Of a stretch of 64,000 nt of DNA, positions 21,519-29,540 are shown in pieces; position 1 is the first letter of the stretch; every line of letters begins with the position of its first letter. Under the pieces are notes generated by a model. That model was not told the DNA's origin. It ran no database searches and worked only from the letters and a program-made list of their open reading frames with translations. The DNA lies in contig JADJPH010000025.1 of NCBI GenBank assembly GCA_016713335.1, forward strand, positions 29,990-93,989, given 5' to 3'. The position numbers and the translations under genes are program-made. This DNA comes from Candidatus Fredericiella danica (GTDB taxonomy: Bacteria > Chloroflexota > Anaerolineae > Caldilineales > Caldilineaceae).

Positions 21519-22727
21519 TCAGTTCACCATACAGATTTCTTCAAGCAGGGTTGCGGCACTGGGCGCACCGCCAAGCGCGGCAAACTCTGTCTGCAATGAT
21601 ACAGCTTGTGCGCGGTGCGAGGAAAGATCGGGCATGAGCGCAGCCAATCCAGTCGCCAGTGACGCAACGGTTACTTCACGCGGCGCAAGCGACATGCCGG
21701 CGCCGCTCCGCACGATGCCCTGCGCCTGCTGGATCTGGTCCGCCGCGTGGGGGGAGACAATCTGCGGCACGGCGTATGTGACCAGCGCATGCGTCGTGCC
21801 GGCGCCGCCATGATGGATTGCCGCGGTGCTGTAAGGCAGCACTTCACGAAAATCAACGTGGTCAAGTACTTTCGCAGTGGCCGGCAGTTGCTGCAGCCAA
21901 CTGCGCCCGGCAGTTGGAGCGCCCAAGAGGATGACTGGCAGCGCGCCAACTTGTTGCGCGGCATGTGCTGCGGCCACAAAAAAGTTTGGATCATCGTTGA
22001 AACTGGTGCCCAACGTGATTACCACCCATGGGTTATCACCAGGCGCCGGTAGGCGAGGATCGGCTGCCAGGGTCTGCCCGATGAGACCGCCAACGTGACG
22101 GGTCTGGTCGGATAGTGGCACGCCGGCATACCAGCGTTCGCTCCAGAAGGTAAGATGGAGGAGTGCGGACCGCAGGGCGGGCGGGCCCGATGATGTCCAA
22201 CAGTCGCCTTGCACCTGGAAGCGCTGAAACAGGGTCTCAAGCCGCGCGCGTGCCAACAGCACGAGTTGATCACGGCTGCGGTCTTGCACCGGGCGTGCGG
22301 GCCAACCTGCCACCACGAAGGGCACATCCAGCATTTCGGCGACGATGCCGGCCGCGGCCACGAACATTTCGCTCACCAACAGATCGGGTTTGAAGTGGGC
22401 TGCAACCGCGTAGAGTTCGTCGACAGCAGGTTCTACTCGCGCGGGGTCAAGCCATTGGTCGAGTGCGCGGAGGGCGCGTGTTCGTTGCCACTCGGTCATT
22501 TGCTTGGGGTCCGCCGGCGCCGGCAGCGGCGGTGGTGGGGGCCACCGCCAGCCGGTCTCATTCAAGGTGCAAAACGCCAGGCCGTGCTTTATAACGAGTG
22601 GCGCCACGGCCTGCCCACTCGCCCAGATCACCTCATGCCCGCGCTGTGCCAGTTCCACCGCCGTCGGCAGGTAGCCACCCCAGTCGAGGTGGCCGGGAAG
22701 TTGGGCGGAGCAGAGGAGGATGCGCAC
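21519..22727 (-). CDS. GT1/MGT-family glycosyltransferase
   Basis: A 402-residue GT-B enzyme like macrolide and UDP-glucuronosyl transferases. The N-terminus MRILLCSAQLPGHLDWG and the C-terminal donor-site region HHGGAGTTHALVTYAVPQ are clear. Such enzymes glycosylate small hydrophobic molecules. Its GTG start shares one base with the TAG stop of the preceding gene, so it is translationally coupled to the cytochrome/propeller gene. Confidence 0.88.
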   Translation of the reverse strand: MRILLCSAQLPGHLDWGGYLPTAVELAQRGHEVIWASGQAVAPLVIKHGLAFCTLNETGWRWPPPPPLPAPADPKQMTEWQRTRALRALDQWLDPARVEPAVDELYAVAAHFKPDLLVSEMFVAAAGIVAEMLDVPFVVAGWPARPVQDRSRDQLVLLARARLETLFQRFQVQGDCWTSSGPPALRSALLHLTFWSERWYAGVPLSDQTRHVGGLIGQTLAADPRLPAPGDNPWVVITLGTSFNDDPNFFVAAAHAAQQVGALPVILLGAPTAGRSWLQQLPATAKVLDHVDFREVLPYSTAAIHHGGAGTTHALVTYAVPQIVSPHAADQIQQAQGIVRSGAGMSLAPREVTVASLATGLAALMPDLSSHRAQAVSLQTEFAALGGAPSAATLLEEICMVN

Positions 22728-24823
22728 TAGTTACATCCCGGCGTCATCCTGTACAGACCGCCATCGCCCATGCCGACCCAAAGAGCGCCGTCGGGGGCTG
22801 TCGCCAGGGAGAGCACAGGCCACGCCATCATGATGCGTTCGCCAATGAGGGCGCCGTCGCTTGCCCGTCCCAGGCGATACAGACCGGGATTACGACCGTA
22901 CGCGCCGTAGAAAATGGTGTCATACGCCCAGGTGATGCCGGTTGGCGCGGCCAGGAGTTGACCATATTGACCAGGGGCGGTGCATACCAATCGGGGAGGG
23001 CGGCGTGAGCGCCAGCGGAAAGCCATAGTAGGGGTTGAGGATTCGTCGCCGCCGATCACCGCCGGGTCCAGCACGTCGATTTCGTCGCCCGCCGGGATTT
23101 CATCCGGGACATTGGTTGCGCCGTTGTCGGTGAACCAGATTCTGCCGCTTGGATCCGCCGTGATGCCATATGGGTTCCGCACGCCGCGGCCTGCCGTCGA
23201 AAAGGCGTTGATGCTGCGTTGGCTGAGGAGGGTGTCGAGCGGTGCGCGCACGATGCGGGCGGCATAGGGATTGCCACCGGAGACAATGTTTTGGGCGCCA
23301 CTTTCGTCGATGCCCGTGATCGGACCTTCGACATACCCATCCACGATGCCGCCGGCGGAGACGTAAACCCATCCGTCGTTGAGCACGATGCCGTTGTTCG
23401 CGTGGAATAGTTGGCCTGAGACGGCGAAGCCGCCGGCGAGTGGTTCGTAACTGCTGCCATCGGGGATGCGTCCGACCTCGCCGGCGCGGCTCAGGTAGAG
23501 TGTGCCATCCTGCCAATCAAGACCGGTGATGCGGCTCGACTCTGTCATGATCTCGACAGGGGTCATGTCGTTGATATAGTCATAGACAGCAACTGACCGG
23601 CTTGGGTGAAATGCGTCGTAGAGAATGAGTGGATCGATGTCATGCGCCAGGTCGGAATCGAGGGCAAGGAAGAGTTTGCCATCTGGCCCGAAAGCCATCG
23701 CCGTGATGCCGCGGTGGTTGTCTGCCAGCCGTCTTTCCATGCAGAACCCCGCAGGCGCCATGTACGGATCGGTTTCGGCGGGTGCGGGCAGGCCAAGCGC
23801 GGCCGCCTGGATGCCAGCCTTGCTGGCATTGGCGCCTCGGGCGACATTTGTGGTCGCGGCCGCCACCGGAGCCGCCGCAGCGGTACTGGTGGCAGTGCCT
23901 GTGGTGGCAGTGCGTCCGCCGGCCAGGGCGGTCTTGACTTCGGCCGCGGCCGGTTCGGCGCCACAGCGCACGGGGATGATGAGGTCGGCGCTGACCAGGT
24001 TGTTGTCTTCTGTGGGAGCGTTGGCACAGGCGTCGCTCACCGCGGTCAGGGTTGGGTTCGCAATGGTCAACCAGGTTTCTGCAGTTGCCGCTTTGGGTGT
24101 TGCGGCACGGCGCTCGGCCGCGCCCTGTGCGATCCAATCCCGGACGAGTTGTTGGTCGGCTAGCGGCAAGGGCCTGGTCGCGGGCATCTTCCCGATGCCA
24201 AGGTATTGCCAGAGTTTGGAAGCATCGGGGTCGCCTGGCACGATCACGGGGCCGTTCTGGCCGCCGGCCATTAGCGTCGGATAGGTGGTTGCCACCAGCC
24301 CCATGGTGCGCGCGGCGGCACTGTGACAGGCTGCGCAAGCGCGCTCGAATAGTGGTTGAATGTCCTCGACATAGCCCAACGTTGGCCCGGTTGGCGCCGC
24401 CGGGGCAGCAACGGCTGGAGGTTTACTTTCGGTGTAGGCGGTCACTGCAACAACGGTGGCCTTTGGCAGTTTGCCAAAGCGGCATGCCTCGGTCGACGGT
24501 GCGCTGCGCACATTCGTGGTTTGGATGGTGACGCCGTACATGGTTTTACCGTCGTCGACACATTGCATGAGTTCCGCCAACCCGGATAAGCGGCCTGTGG
24601 TGGCAGGCGTCGTAGTCTTCGCTGCGGTGGTGGCTCCGGCGCCTGGGCTTGCGGGCGGATTTGACTTTCCTGAGAGCTTTGGCGTTCCAATCGGTGGCTT
24701 AGGCTCAATGGATTGTGCAAAGGCAAGGCTGCTCATGGAACCAAGCAGGATGGACGTTACGAGCAGAGCGGCGAGCGATTTGTTAAGCATTTTGTTTGAA
24801 TTCACGATAACACCACATTTCAT
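22727..24823 (-). CDS. Secreted cytochrome c - beta-propeller (sorbosone dehydrogenase-like) protein
   Basis: A 698-residue exported protein. A signal peptide ends near SSLAFAQ, followed by low-complexity sequence and a single haem c site, CAACH, in a PlanctomycetesC-type cytochrome region (DIQPLFERACAACH, then GKMPATRPLPL). The C-terminal half resembles soluble glucose/sorbosone dehydrogenase or NHL propellers (FGPDGKLFLALD, GLDWQDGTLYLS, NPYGITADPSGRIWFTDNG). It could oxidise a sugar outside the cell and pass electrons to the haem. AGGGAG precedes the first ATG (24823); MLNKSL at 24790 is an alternative start. It begins 48 bases after ribF. Confidence 0.8.
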   Translation of the reverse strand: MKCGVIVNSNKMLNKSLAALLVTSILLGSMSSLAFAQSIEPKPPIGTPKLSGKSNPPASPGAGATTAAKTTTPATTGRLSGLAELMQCVDDGKTMYGVTIQTTNVRSAPSTEACRFGKLPKATVVAVTAYTESKPPAVAAPAAPTGPTLGYVEDIQPLFERACAACHSAAARTMGLVATTYPTLMAGGQNGPVIVPGDPDASKLWQYLGIGKMPATRPLPLADQQLVRDWIAQGAAERRAATPKAATAETWLTIANPTLTAVSDACANAPTEDNNLVSADLIIPVRCGAEPAAAEVKTALAGGRTATTGTATSTAAAAPVAAATTNVARGANASKAGIQAAALGLPAPAETDPYMAPAGFCMERRLADNHRGITAMAFGPDGKLFLALDSDLAHDIDPLILYDAFHPSRSVAVYDYINDMTPVEIMTESSRITGLDWQDGTLYLSRAGEVGRIPDGSSYEPLAGGFAVSGQLFHANNGIVLNDGWVYVSAGGIVDGYVEGPITGIDESGAQNIVSGGNPYAARIVRAPLDTLLSQRSINAFSTAGRGVRNPYGITADPSGRIWFTDNGATNVPDEIPAGDEIDVLDPAVIGGDESSTPTMAFRWRSRRPPRLVCTAPGQYGQLLAAPTGITWAYDTIFYGAYGRNPGLYRLGRASDGALIGERIMMAWPVLSLATAPDGALWVGMGDGGLYRMTPGCN

Positions 24824-24871
24824 AGCTCCCTGACGCCGGTCCTTGTTACTTCTCCGACCGCCAGCGAGCGG

Positions 24872-25851
24872 CTAAACCTGCATGCCATGCGCCGCAAAAT
24901 AGCGGCGCGCATGTTCGATGTCGCGGCGGATCTGCGCCACAAGGGCATCGACCCCCGCAAAACGTTGTTCACTGCGCACGCGTTCTAGAAAATCAACTGC
25001 CACGGTCTCGCCATATAGATCGTCGATTTGGTGTGGCGGGGGGAAATCAAGCAGGTGCGCCTCCACGCGGCGGTGTTGGCCGTCGACTGTAGGCCGGACG
25101 CCGACATTGGTGACGCTGGGAAATGCGTGAACCCGGTCAAAACTGGCAATCCAGGTGCGCGTTACATAGACGCCGTTGGCCGGCAGCAACTTGTGAGCCG
25201 GTACGCCGACATTTGCCGTCGGGATCCCGACGGTGCGCCCGCGTTGATCGCCGGCCTCGACAATGCCAGACACTCGATAGGGCCGGCTCAACAACGGTGT
25301 GGCGGCGGCGACATCGCCGCTGAGCAGGAGTTCGCGCACGATGCTGCTGCGCACGATTGGCCTTCGGTGGCGATAGGCTGGATGACATGAACCGTGAAGT
25401 CCAATTCGGCGCCGAGTGCGCGCAGCAGCGTGATATTGCCCGCGCGGCCACGGCCCAGGGCAAAATCGGGACCGACGACCAGTGCGGCAAGGCCAAGATG
25501 TCGTTTGAGCAACTGGACGAAAGTAAGGGGTTCCATCTGCGCGATTTCCATGGTGAATGGCTGGATCACGCCGACATCGATGCCGAGCATGGCGGCCAGG
25601 CTGAGCCGTTCGGGCGCAGTGGTGAACCCCAGATTGGGTTCGTCAGGGCGGAGCACGGACAGCGGGTGCGGATCAAAGGTGATCAGGGCAGTCTGGGCAC
25701 GAGGGCCGTAGCCGGCGGCAAGCGCCACTGCGGTGGCGCGTAGTTCCTGCAACAGCGTCTGGTGCCCCAGGTGCAGGCCGTCAAAGTTGCCAATTGCCAG
25801 TGCGGTCGGGCCTGGCAGGGATGCTTGCCGGATGTCACGAAATGTGAGCAT
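24872..25851 (-). CDS. ribF: Bifunctional riboflavin kinase/FAD synthetase RibF (one frameshift)
   Basis: RibF phosphorylates riboflavin to FMN and adenylates it to FAD. The N-terminal nucleotidyltransferase shows GNFDGLHLGHQ and TFDPHPLSVL. The C-terminal flavokinase shows RGRTVGIPTANV and VTNVGVRPTVDG. The two halves are in different frames. Near 25355 one A is missing from AAA; restoring it gives ATEGQIVRSSIVRELL and one protein of about 326 residues. It follows truB by 9 bases, as in the classical nrnA-truB-ribF order. Confidence 0.9.
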
Positions 25852-25860
25852 AGCGTTTTC

Positions 25861-26868
25861 TCATGCCAACCATTTCTCGGCGCGACAGGACCACCGATCG
25901 CGCCCAGTCTCAGCCGGTCTCAGGGCGCGCAAGATACCCATCACGTGCCCGTCACCGTCGCGGAGTTGGTAGAGTCCATCGGTCCTGGCGCCGGGTAACT
26001 CAATTGTCTGGATCTGACCATGCCCGATGCGCCTGAGCACGTCGCCGACCAGTGTGACAGTGGGCAGCGGCAGCCGATCGCCTGGGTGATGGAGGAGTTC
26101 GGCAAAGTGACCCGCTCGTGCGGCGACTTCGATTTCTGCCAGGGTATGCGCTTCTGCGATTGAGAATGCACCGACCGTTTCGCGGCGCAGACCCGTTAAA
26201 TGGCCGTACGTGCCGAGTGCAAGCCCCAGATCATGGGCCAGGCTTCTGATATAGGCCCCGGCTGAGCTCTTCACCCGCAAGATGAGCCGTCGATAGGGAG
26301 CGTCCCAGGCGACCAACTCGATGTCATGGAAGGTGACTTGTCGCGGTGGGGTAGCGACCGTTTCTCCGCGGCGGGCTTTCACATACATGGGGGTGCCACC
26401 TTGCTTGATGGCGGCGAAGGCTGGTGGCTGTTGCAGGATGTCGCCGCAAAACTGGCGCAAGGCGGTCTCCAGCATCATTTGATCCAGCTCGGGTACGGCG
26501 GCCTGTGCCGTGACAGCGCCTTCGATGTCGTAGGAGTCGGTCGCTTCACCCAGGGTGACTTCCGCCAGATAGGTTTTGTCTTCGCCCTGGTAATACTCCA
26601 CCAGGCGCGTGGCATTACCCAGGCAGAGGACGAGCACGCCAGAGGCGATGGGATCGAGCGTCCCCGTGTGACCGATGCGCTTCTGGCCGCACATGCGGCG
26701 TACGCGCGTGACCACATCGTGACTCGTCAGAAACCGTTCCGTGCTGGGCAAGGCGAGTGGCGCAGGCGGCGCAACGACGTCACTGTCGTTGTGGGCAACT
26801 GCGACAAAAGGGCGACCGGGTTTGTCGACAACCAGCAGGCCGTTTAGTTCACTGTGCGGTGAAGGCAC
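25861..26868 (-). CDS. truB: tRNA pseudouridine-55 synthase TruB with an N-terminal insertion
   Basis: TruB makes pseudouridine 55 in the T-loop of tRNAs. The catalytic aspartate is Asp72 in GHTGTLDPIASGVL. Other landmarks are KTYLAEVTLGEATDSYD and the RVKSSAGAYIRSLAHDLG motif, with a C-terminal PUA-like end. Between GLLVVDKPG and TSHDVVTRV, which are normally almost adjacent, there is an extra stretch of about 29 residues (19-47) rich in Pro, Ala and Val. It is in frame and the rest of the gene is intact. It lies 20 bases after nrnA. Confidence 0.93.
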   Translation of the reverse strand: MPSPHSELNGLLVVDKPGRPFVAVAHNDSDVVAPPAPLALPSTERFLTSHDVVTRVRRMCGQKRIGHTGTLDPIASGVLVLCLGNATRLVEYYQGEDKTYLAEVTLGEATDSYDIEGAVTAQAAVPELDQMMLETALRQFCGDILQQPPAFAAIKQGGTPMYVKARRGETVATPPRQVTFHDIELVAWDAPYRRLILRVKSSAGAYIRSLAHDLGLALGTYGHLTGLRRETVGAFSIAEAHTLAEIEVAARAGHFAELLHHPGDRLPLPTVTLVGDVLRRIGHGQIQTIELPGARTDGLYQLRDGDGHVMGILRALRPAETGRDRWSCRAEKWLA

Positions 26869-26888
26869 AGGCGCGATTACTCCAATCG

Positions 26889-27884
26889 TCAGTCAAGATC
26901 GAGCGCTTGCCGTCGCCGGGTTTCCTTCAAGGCTGCAACCACTCTTGCGACAACCTGGTCGGTAGGACCCTCGAGTGTACACCCGCTGGCCGGTGGGTGG
27001 CCCCCACCCCCAAATGCAAATGCCAGGTCGCCAACGTTGAAACCAGGCTTGGCTCTGAAACTGCATTCTACTGCCGGCTGGCCGTTTTTGCCTATTTTTT
27101 CGGTGAAGACAGCAGAAATGTCCGCCTCAATGATCGTGGCGAAGATGCTGTTCAATTTGGAATCGTCATTTGGTTGACCTGCGTCGCGCAACTGGTCGCG
27201 GGTGACGACACCCCAGAGGACGCCATCCTCCAACTGCACGCTGGGCAGCACCAGCGACCAGAGTTGGAGCGCCGAAAATGGCATGCGATTCAGCGTGCGC
27301 TGGACGATCATGGACAGGTCGGCGCCGGCCCTCTGCAGCCGCATCGCGGCTTCCAGGACTTCTGGCGTGGTGTTGCTGGTCCGAAACGAGAGGGTGTCGG
27401 TGATAATGCCGGTAAGGAGGCACTCCGCAATGGCGCCCGTGGTTGGCGCGCCCAAGGCCTCGACAAGGTACGTCAACATCTGCGCCGTGGCGGCGCAACT
27501 TGGATCAACCCAGTTGACATCGCCAAAGTAGGTGTTGGTCACGTGGTGGTCGATCACTGCCAGGGGCAAAGCGGCATGCAGTTCGGGTTGGAAGACGTCG
27601 CCCATCCGGTCCGGACTCGAAGCGTCGAGACAGATCACGAGATCATAATCGGCGCCGACGTGGCGGGCGTCAACAATTTCCGTGGCGCCTGGCAGAAACT
27701 CGAACTCAGACAACAGCGGATCTGTCATGGCCGGCGTCGCCTGTTTGCCCAGGGTGCGGAGCAGCCACACCATGCCGAGCAGGCTCCCGTAGGCATCGCC
27801 GTCGGGATTGATATGGCTGATGCAGAGTATCCTGTTGCTGCGTTCGAGTAGTGCGACCAGTTCGGCCGGGATTGGATTGTTCAT
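26889..27884 (-). CDS. nrnA: DHH-family oligoribonuclease/pAp phosphatase NrnA
   Basis: NrnA-type enzymes degrade very short RNAs (nanoRNA) and dephosphorylate pAp. The 331-residue protein has the metal-binding motifs HINPDGDA and DHHVTN of the DHH domain and the DHHA1 motif FGGGGHPPASGC at the C-terminus. The start ATG overlaps the comF stop (ATGA). Its place before truB and ribF matches the rbfA-nrnA-truB-ribF neighbourhood known in Firmicutes. Confidence 0.9.
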   Translation of the reverse strand: MNNPIPAELVALLERSNRILCISHINPDGDAYGSLLGMVWLLRTLGKQATPAMTDPLLSEFEFLPGATEIVDARHVGADYDLVICLDASSPDRMGDVFQPELHAALPLAVIDHHVTNTYFGDVNWVDPSCAATAQMLTYLVEALGAPTTGAIAECLLTGIITDTLSFRTSNTTPEVLEAAMRLQRAGADLSMIVQRTLNRMPFSALQLWSLVLPSVQLEDGVLWGVVTRDQLRDAGQPNDDSKLNSIFATIIEADISAVFTEKIGKNGQPAVECSFRAKPGFNVGDLAFAFGGGGHPPASGCTLEGPTDQVVARVVAALKETRRRQALDLD

Positions 27885-28600
27885 AGCTGGTTATGTTGAG
27901 GCGTGGCAAGGGTGAGTCCGCAAATCAGTGGTGCTCCGGCGGCGCGTGCGGCTCGCGCGCAGGCCGTGAGGGTGGAACCGGTGGTGTAGACATCATCCAC
28001 CAATAGGATGTGAAGCCCGTTGCATTGTGGGCTTGCCACAAAGGCATCTTCGACGTTTGCCTTCCGTTCATCGATGCTGAGCCCAATCTGGGATCGTGTT
28101 GCCCTGGTGCGATGAAGCAACTCGGCCCGGCACGGAATGCCGACTCTCTCGCTCAGTGCGGTTGCCAACAATTCGGCTTGATTGTAGCCGCGCTCGTGGC
28201 GCCGTGCGCTATGCAGGGGGACCGGGACGATAACATCGATCTGGGGCAAGATGGCGCGCCATTCAGGCTGCTGGAGCGCTGCGACCAGATAGCACGCCAA
28301 CGGAGCAGCCAAATCAGTGCGTTGCTCGTATTTGAACTGATGGATAAACTCCCGCAGCGGCGCCGTATGGAGTCCGGCGGCGCGCGCCAAACGAAGCGCC
28401 GCCGGCGGGCCGCCACAGGCGCGGCATCGACTACTATTGGGGAGTGGCGTTGGCGCGCCGCAGCGGTTGCAGACCGGAGCCGGCGCGGGAATGACACGTT
28501 GGGCGCACTCGGGACAGATGTGGTGACCGATCCTGCCGCAACCGGCGCATTGAGGTGGAAAGACAAGGTCAAGACCCAGAGACGTCCAACGCTTCAGCAT
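27881..28600 (-). CDS. ComF-family phosphoribosyltransferase-like protein
   Basis: ComF proteins combine a four-cysteine zinc finger with a PRTase fold; in naturally competent bacteria they help DNA uptake. CxxC pairs are seen in FPPQCAGCG, CPECAQR, CNRCGAP and CRACGGP, and the PRPP loop is ILLVDDVYTTGST. RRHERGYNQAELLA is the usual ComF helix. I start at ATG 28600 (MLKRWTSLGLDLVFPP), where homology begins; the frame is open to 28732. The stop overlaps the nrnA start. Confidence 0.88.
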   Translation of the reverse strand: MLKRWTSLGLDLVFPPQCAGCGRIGHHICPECAQRVIPAPAPVCNRCGAPTPLPNSSRCRACGGPPAALRLARAAGLHTAPLREFIHQFKYEQRTDLAAPLACYLVAALQQPEWRAILPQIDVIVPVPLHSARRHERGYNQAELLATALSERVGIPCRAELLHRTRATRSQIGLSIDERKANVEDAFVASPQCNGLHILLVDDVYTTGSTLTACARAARAAGAPLICGLTLATPQHNQL

Positions 28601-28661
28601 TTGGGGAGGCAGCTTTCGGCGCAGTCGAGACGTGGCGGCCGGTGCATGCAGCTTGCGCTCG

Positions 28662-28877
28662 CTAAGTGAACCACATTCGGATCGGTGCGAGGCCCTGGGT
28701 ATTGAACAAAGACCAGCGCAATCCGAGGTCATTCAAAAATTCCCGAACACTGTCACCCACGATTAAGAGAATTGAAAGCATGACAATGGCTAACAGAATG
28801 ATGATCAGTGCAAACTCGACAAAATTCTCGCCGGATCGATTGGATGGCAGTCGTGACATGATCGAAGAGTATAGCAT
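28662..28877 (-). CDS. Small Flp/type IVb pilin-like protein
   Basis: A 71-residue protein with the layout of Flp prepilins: a short basic leader, then GENFVEFALIIILLAIVM, in which G is followed by the +5 glutamate and a single long hydrophobic helix. The cleavage site would be after the G. A second ATG at 28859 is possible. No other pilus gene (tadA, tadB, cpaF, prepilin peptidase) lies in the window, so it is a lone candidate pilin upstream of comF on the same strand. Confidence 0.6.
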   Translation of the reverse strand: MLYSSIMSRLPSNRSGENFVEFALIIILLAIVMLSILLIVGDSVREFLNDLGLRWSLFNTQGLAPIRMWFT

Positions 28878-28936
28878 CTGGGCTAGCGTGCGGCAACTTT
28901 GGCGACGTTCTGCAACTCGCGATCCAACCCTCCAAC

Positions 28937-28965
28937 TTCGGAGAGCCGTGGAACAATGGTATACT
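28937..28965 (+). promoter_or_regulatory. Candidate promoter of the zinc-ribbon gene
   Basis: TATACT at 28960-28965 is preceded by TGG, giving an extended -10 element; a weak -35 TTCGGA (28937-28942) is 17 bases upstream. The gene starts at 29017. Confidence 0.4.
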
Positions 28966-29016
28966 GTCCCTTATGCTGGTACCATTCCAGCGCCTGAGTC
29001 AAGAGGAGATGATACA

Positions 29017-29540
29017 GTGGAGATTGCCAAGTTGTTCGAGCTTCAGAAGCTGGATCTTAACCTCGACAAGACGCGCCGCCGGCTTGCACAGATTCATGAA
29101 GCCCTGGGTGAGAGTCCGGATGTAGTTGCAGCGCGGAGCGCCGTACGCAGTTCGGAAGCGGAATTGCATCGCTGGCATGCGCACAGGTCGAAACCATCAC
29201 CAAACAACTTGCAACCGAGCAGGCTGCATTCGCCACGATCGAGGCGCAATGGAAATCCGGCCAGAGCGAACTTGTCGAAGAGGAAGCAAAGCTGAAACGC
29301 ACGTACGCCCAGCTTAAGCAGCAGCGTGAACTCTCGGCAAAAGAGCTGGCGCCTGGCGACGTTGCCACCTATGACCAACTGCGTGCGCGCAAGCAGGGAA
29401 TTGCGGTGGCGCCTGTCCGCAACAGCCAGTGCGGGGTTTGTCACATTCAGGTTCCTACGGGCGTAGCCTCTGCGGCACGCTCCCGAAAGGATGAGGCCGT
29501 CTATTGTCCAAGTTGTGGGCGGATTCTCTTTGCCGCTTAG
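29017..29540 (+). CDS. Coiled-coil zinc-ribbon protein (C4-type, one frameshift)
   Basis: A protein of about 174 residues with two long charged helices (coiled coil) followed by a C4 zinc ribbon, CGVCH ... YCPSCGR. This is the architecture of the widespread HP0958/CT398-like zinc-ribbon family, whose members bind RNA or act as assembly factors. GTG 29017 has AAGAGGAG 8 bases upstream. The frame breaks near 29180; one missing A after GCGCA restores AQ-QVETITKQLATEQ. The stop overlaps the convergent subtilase stop by two bases. Confidence 0.8.
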
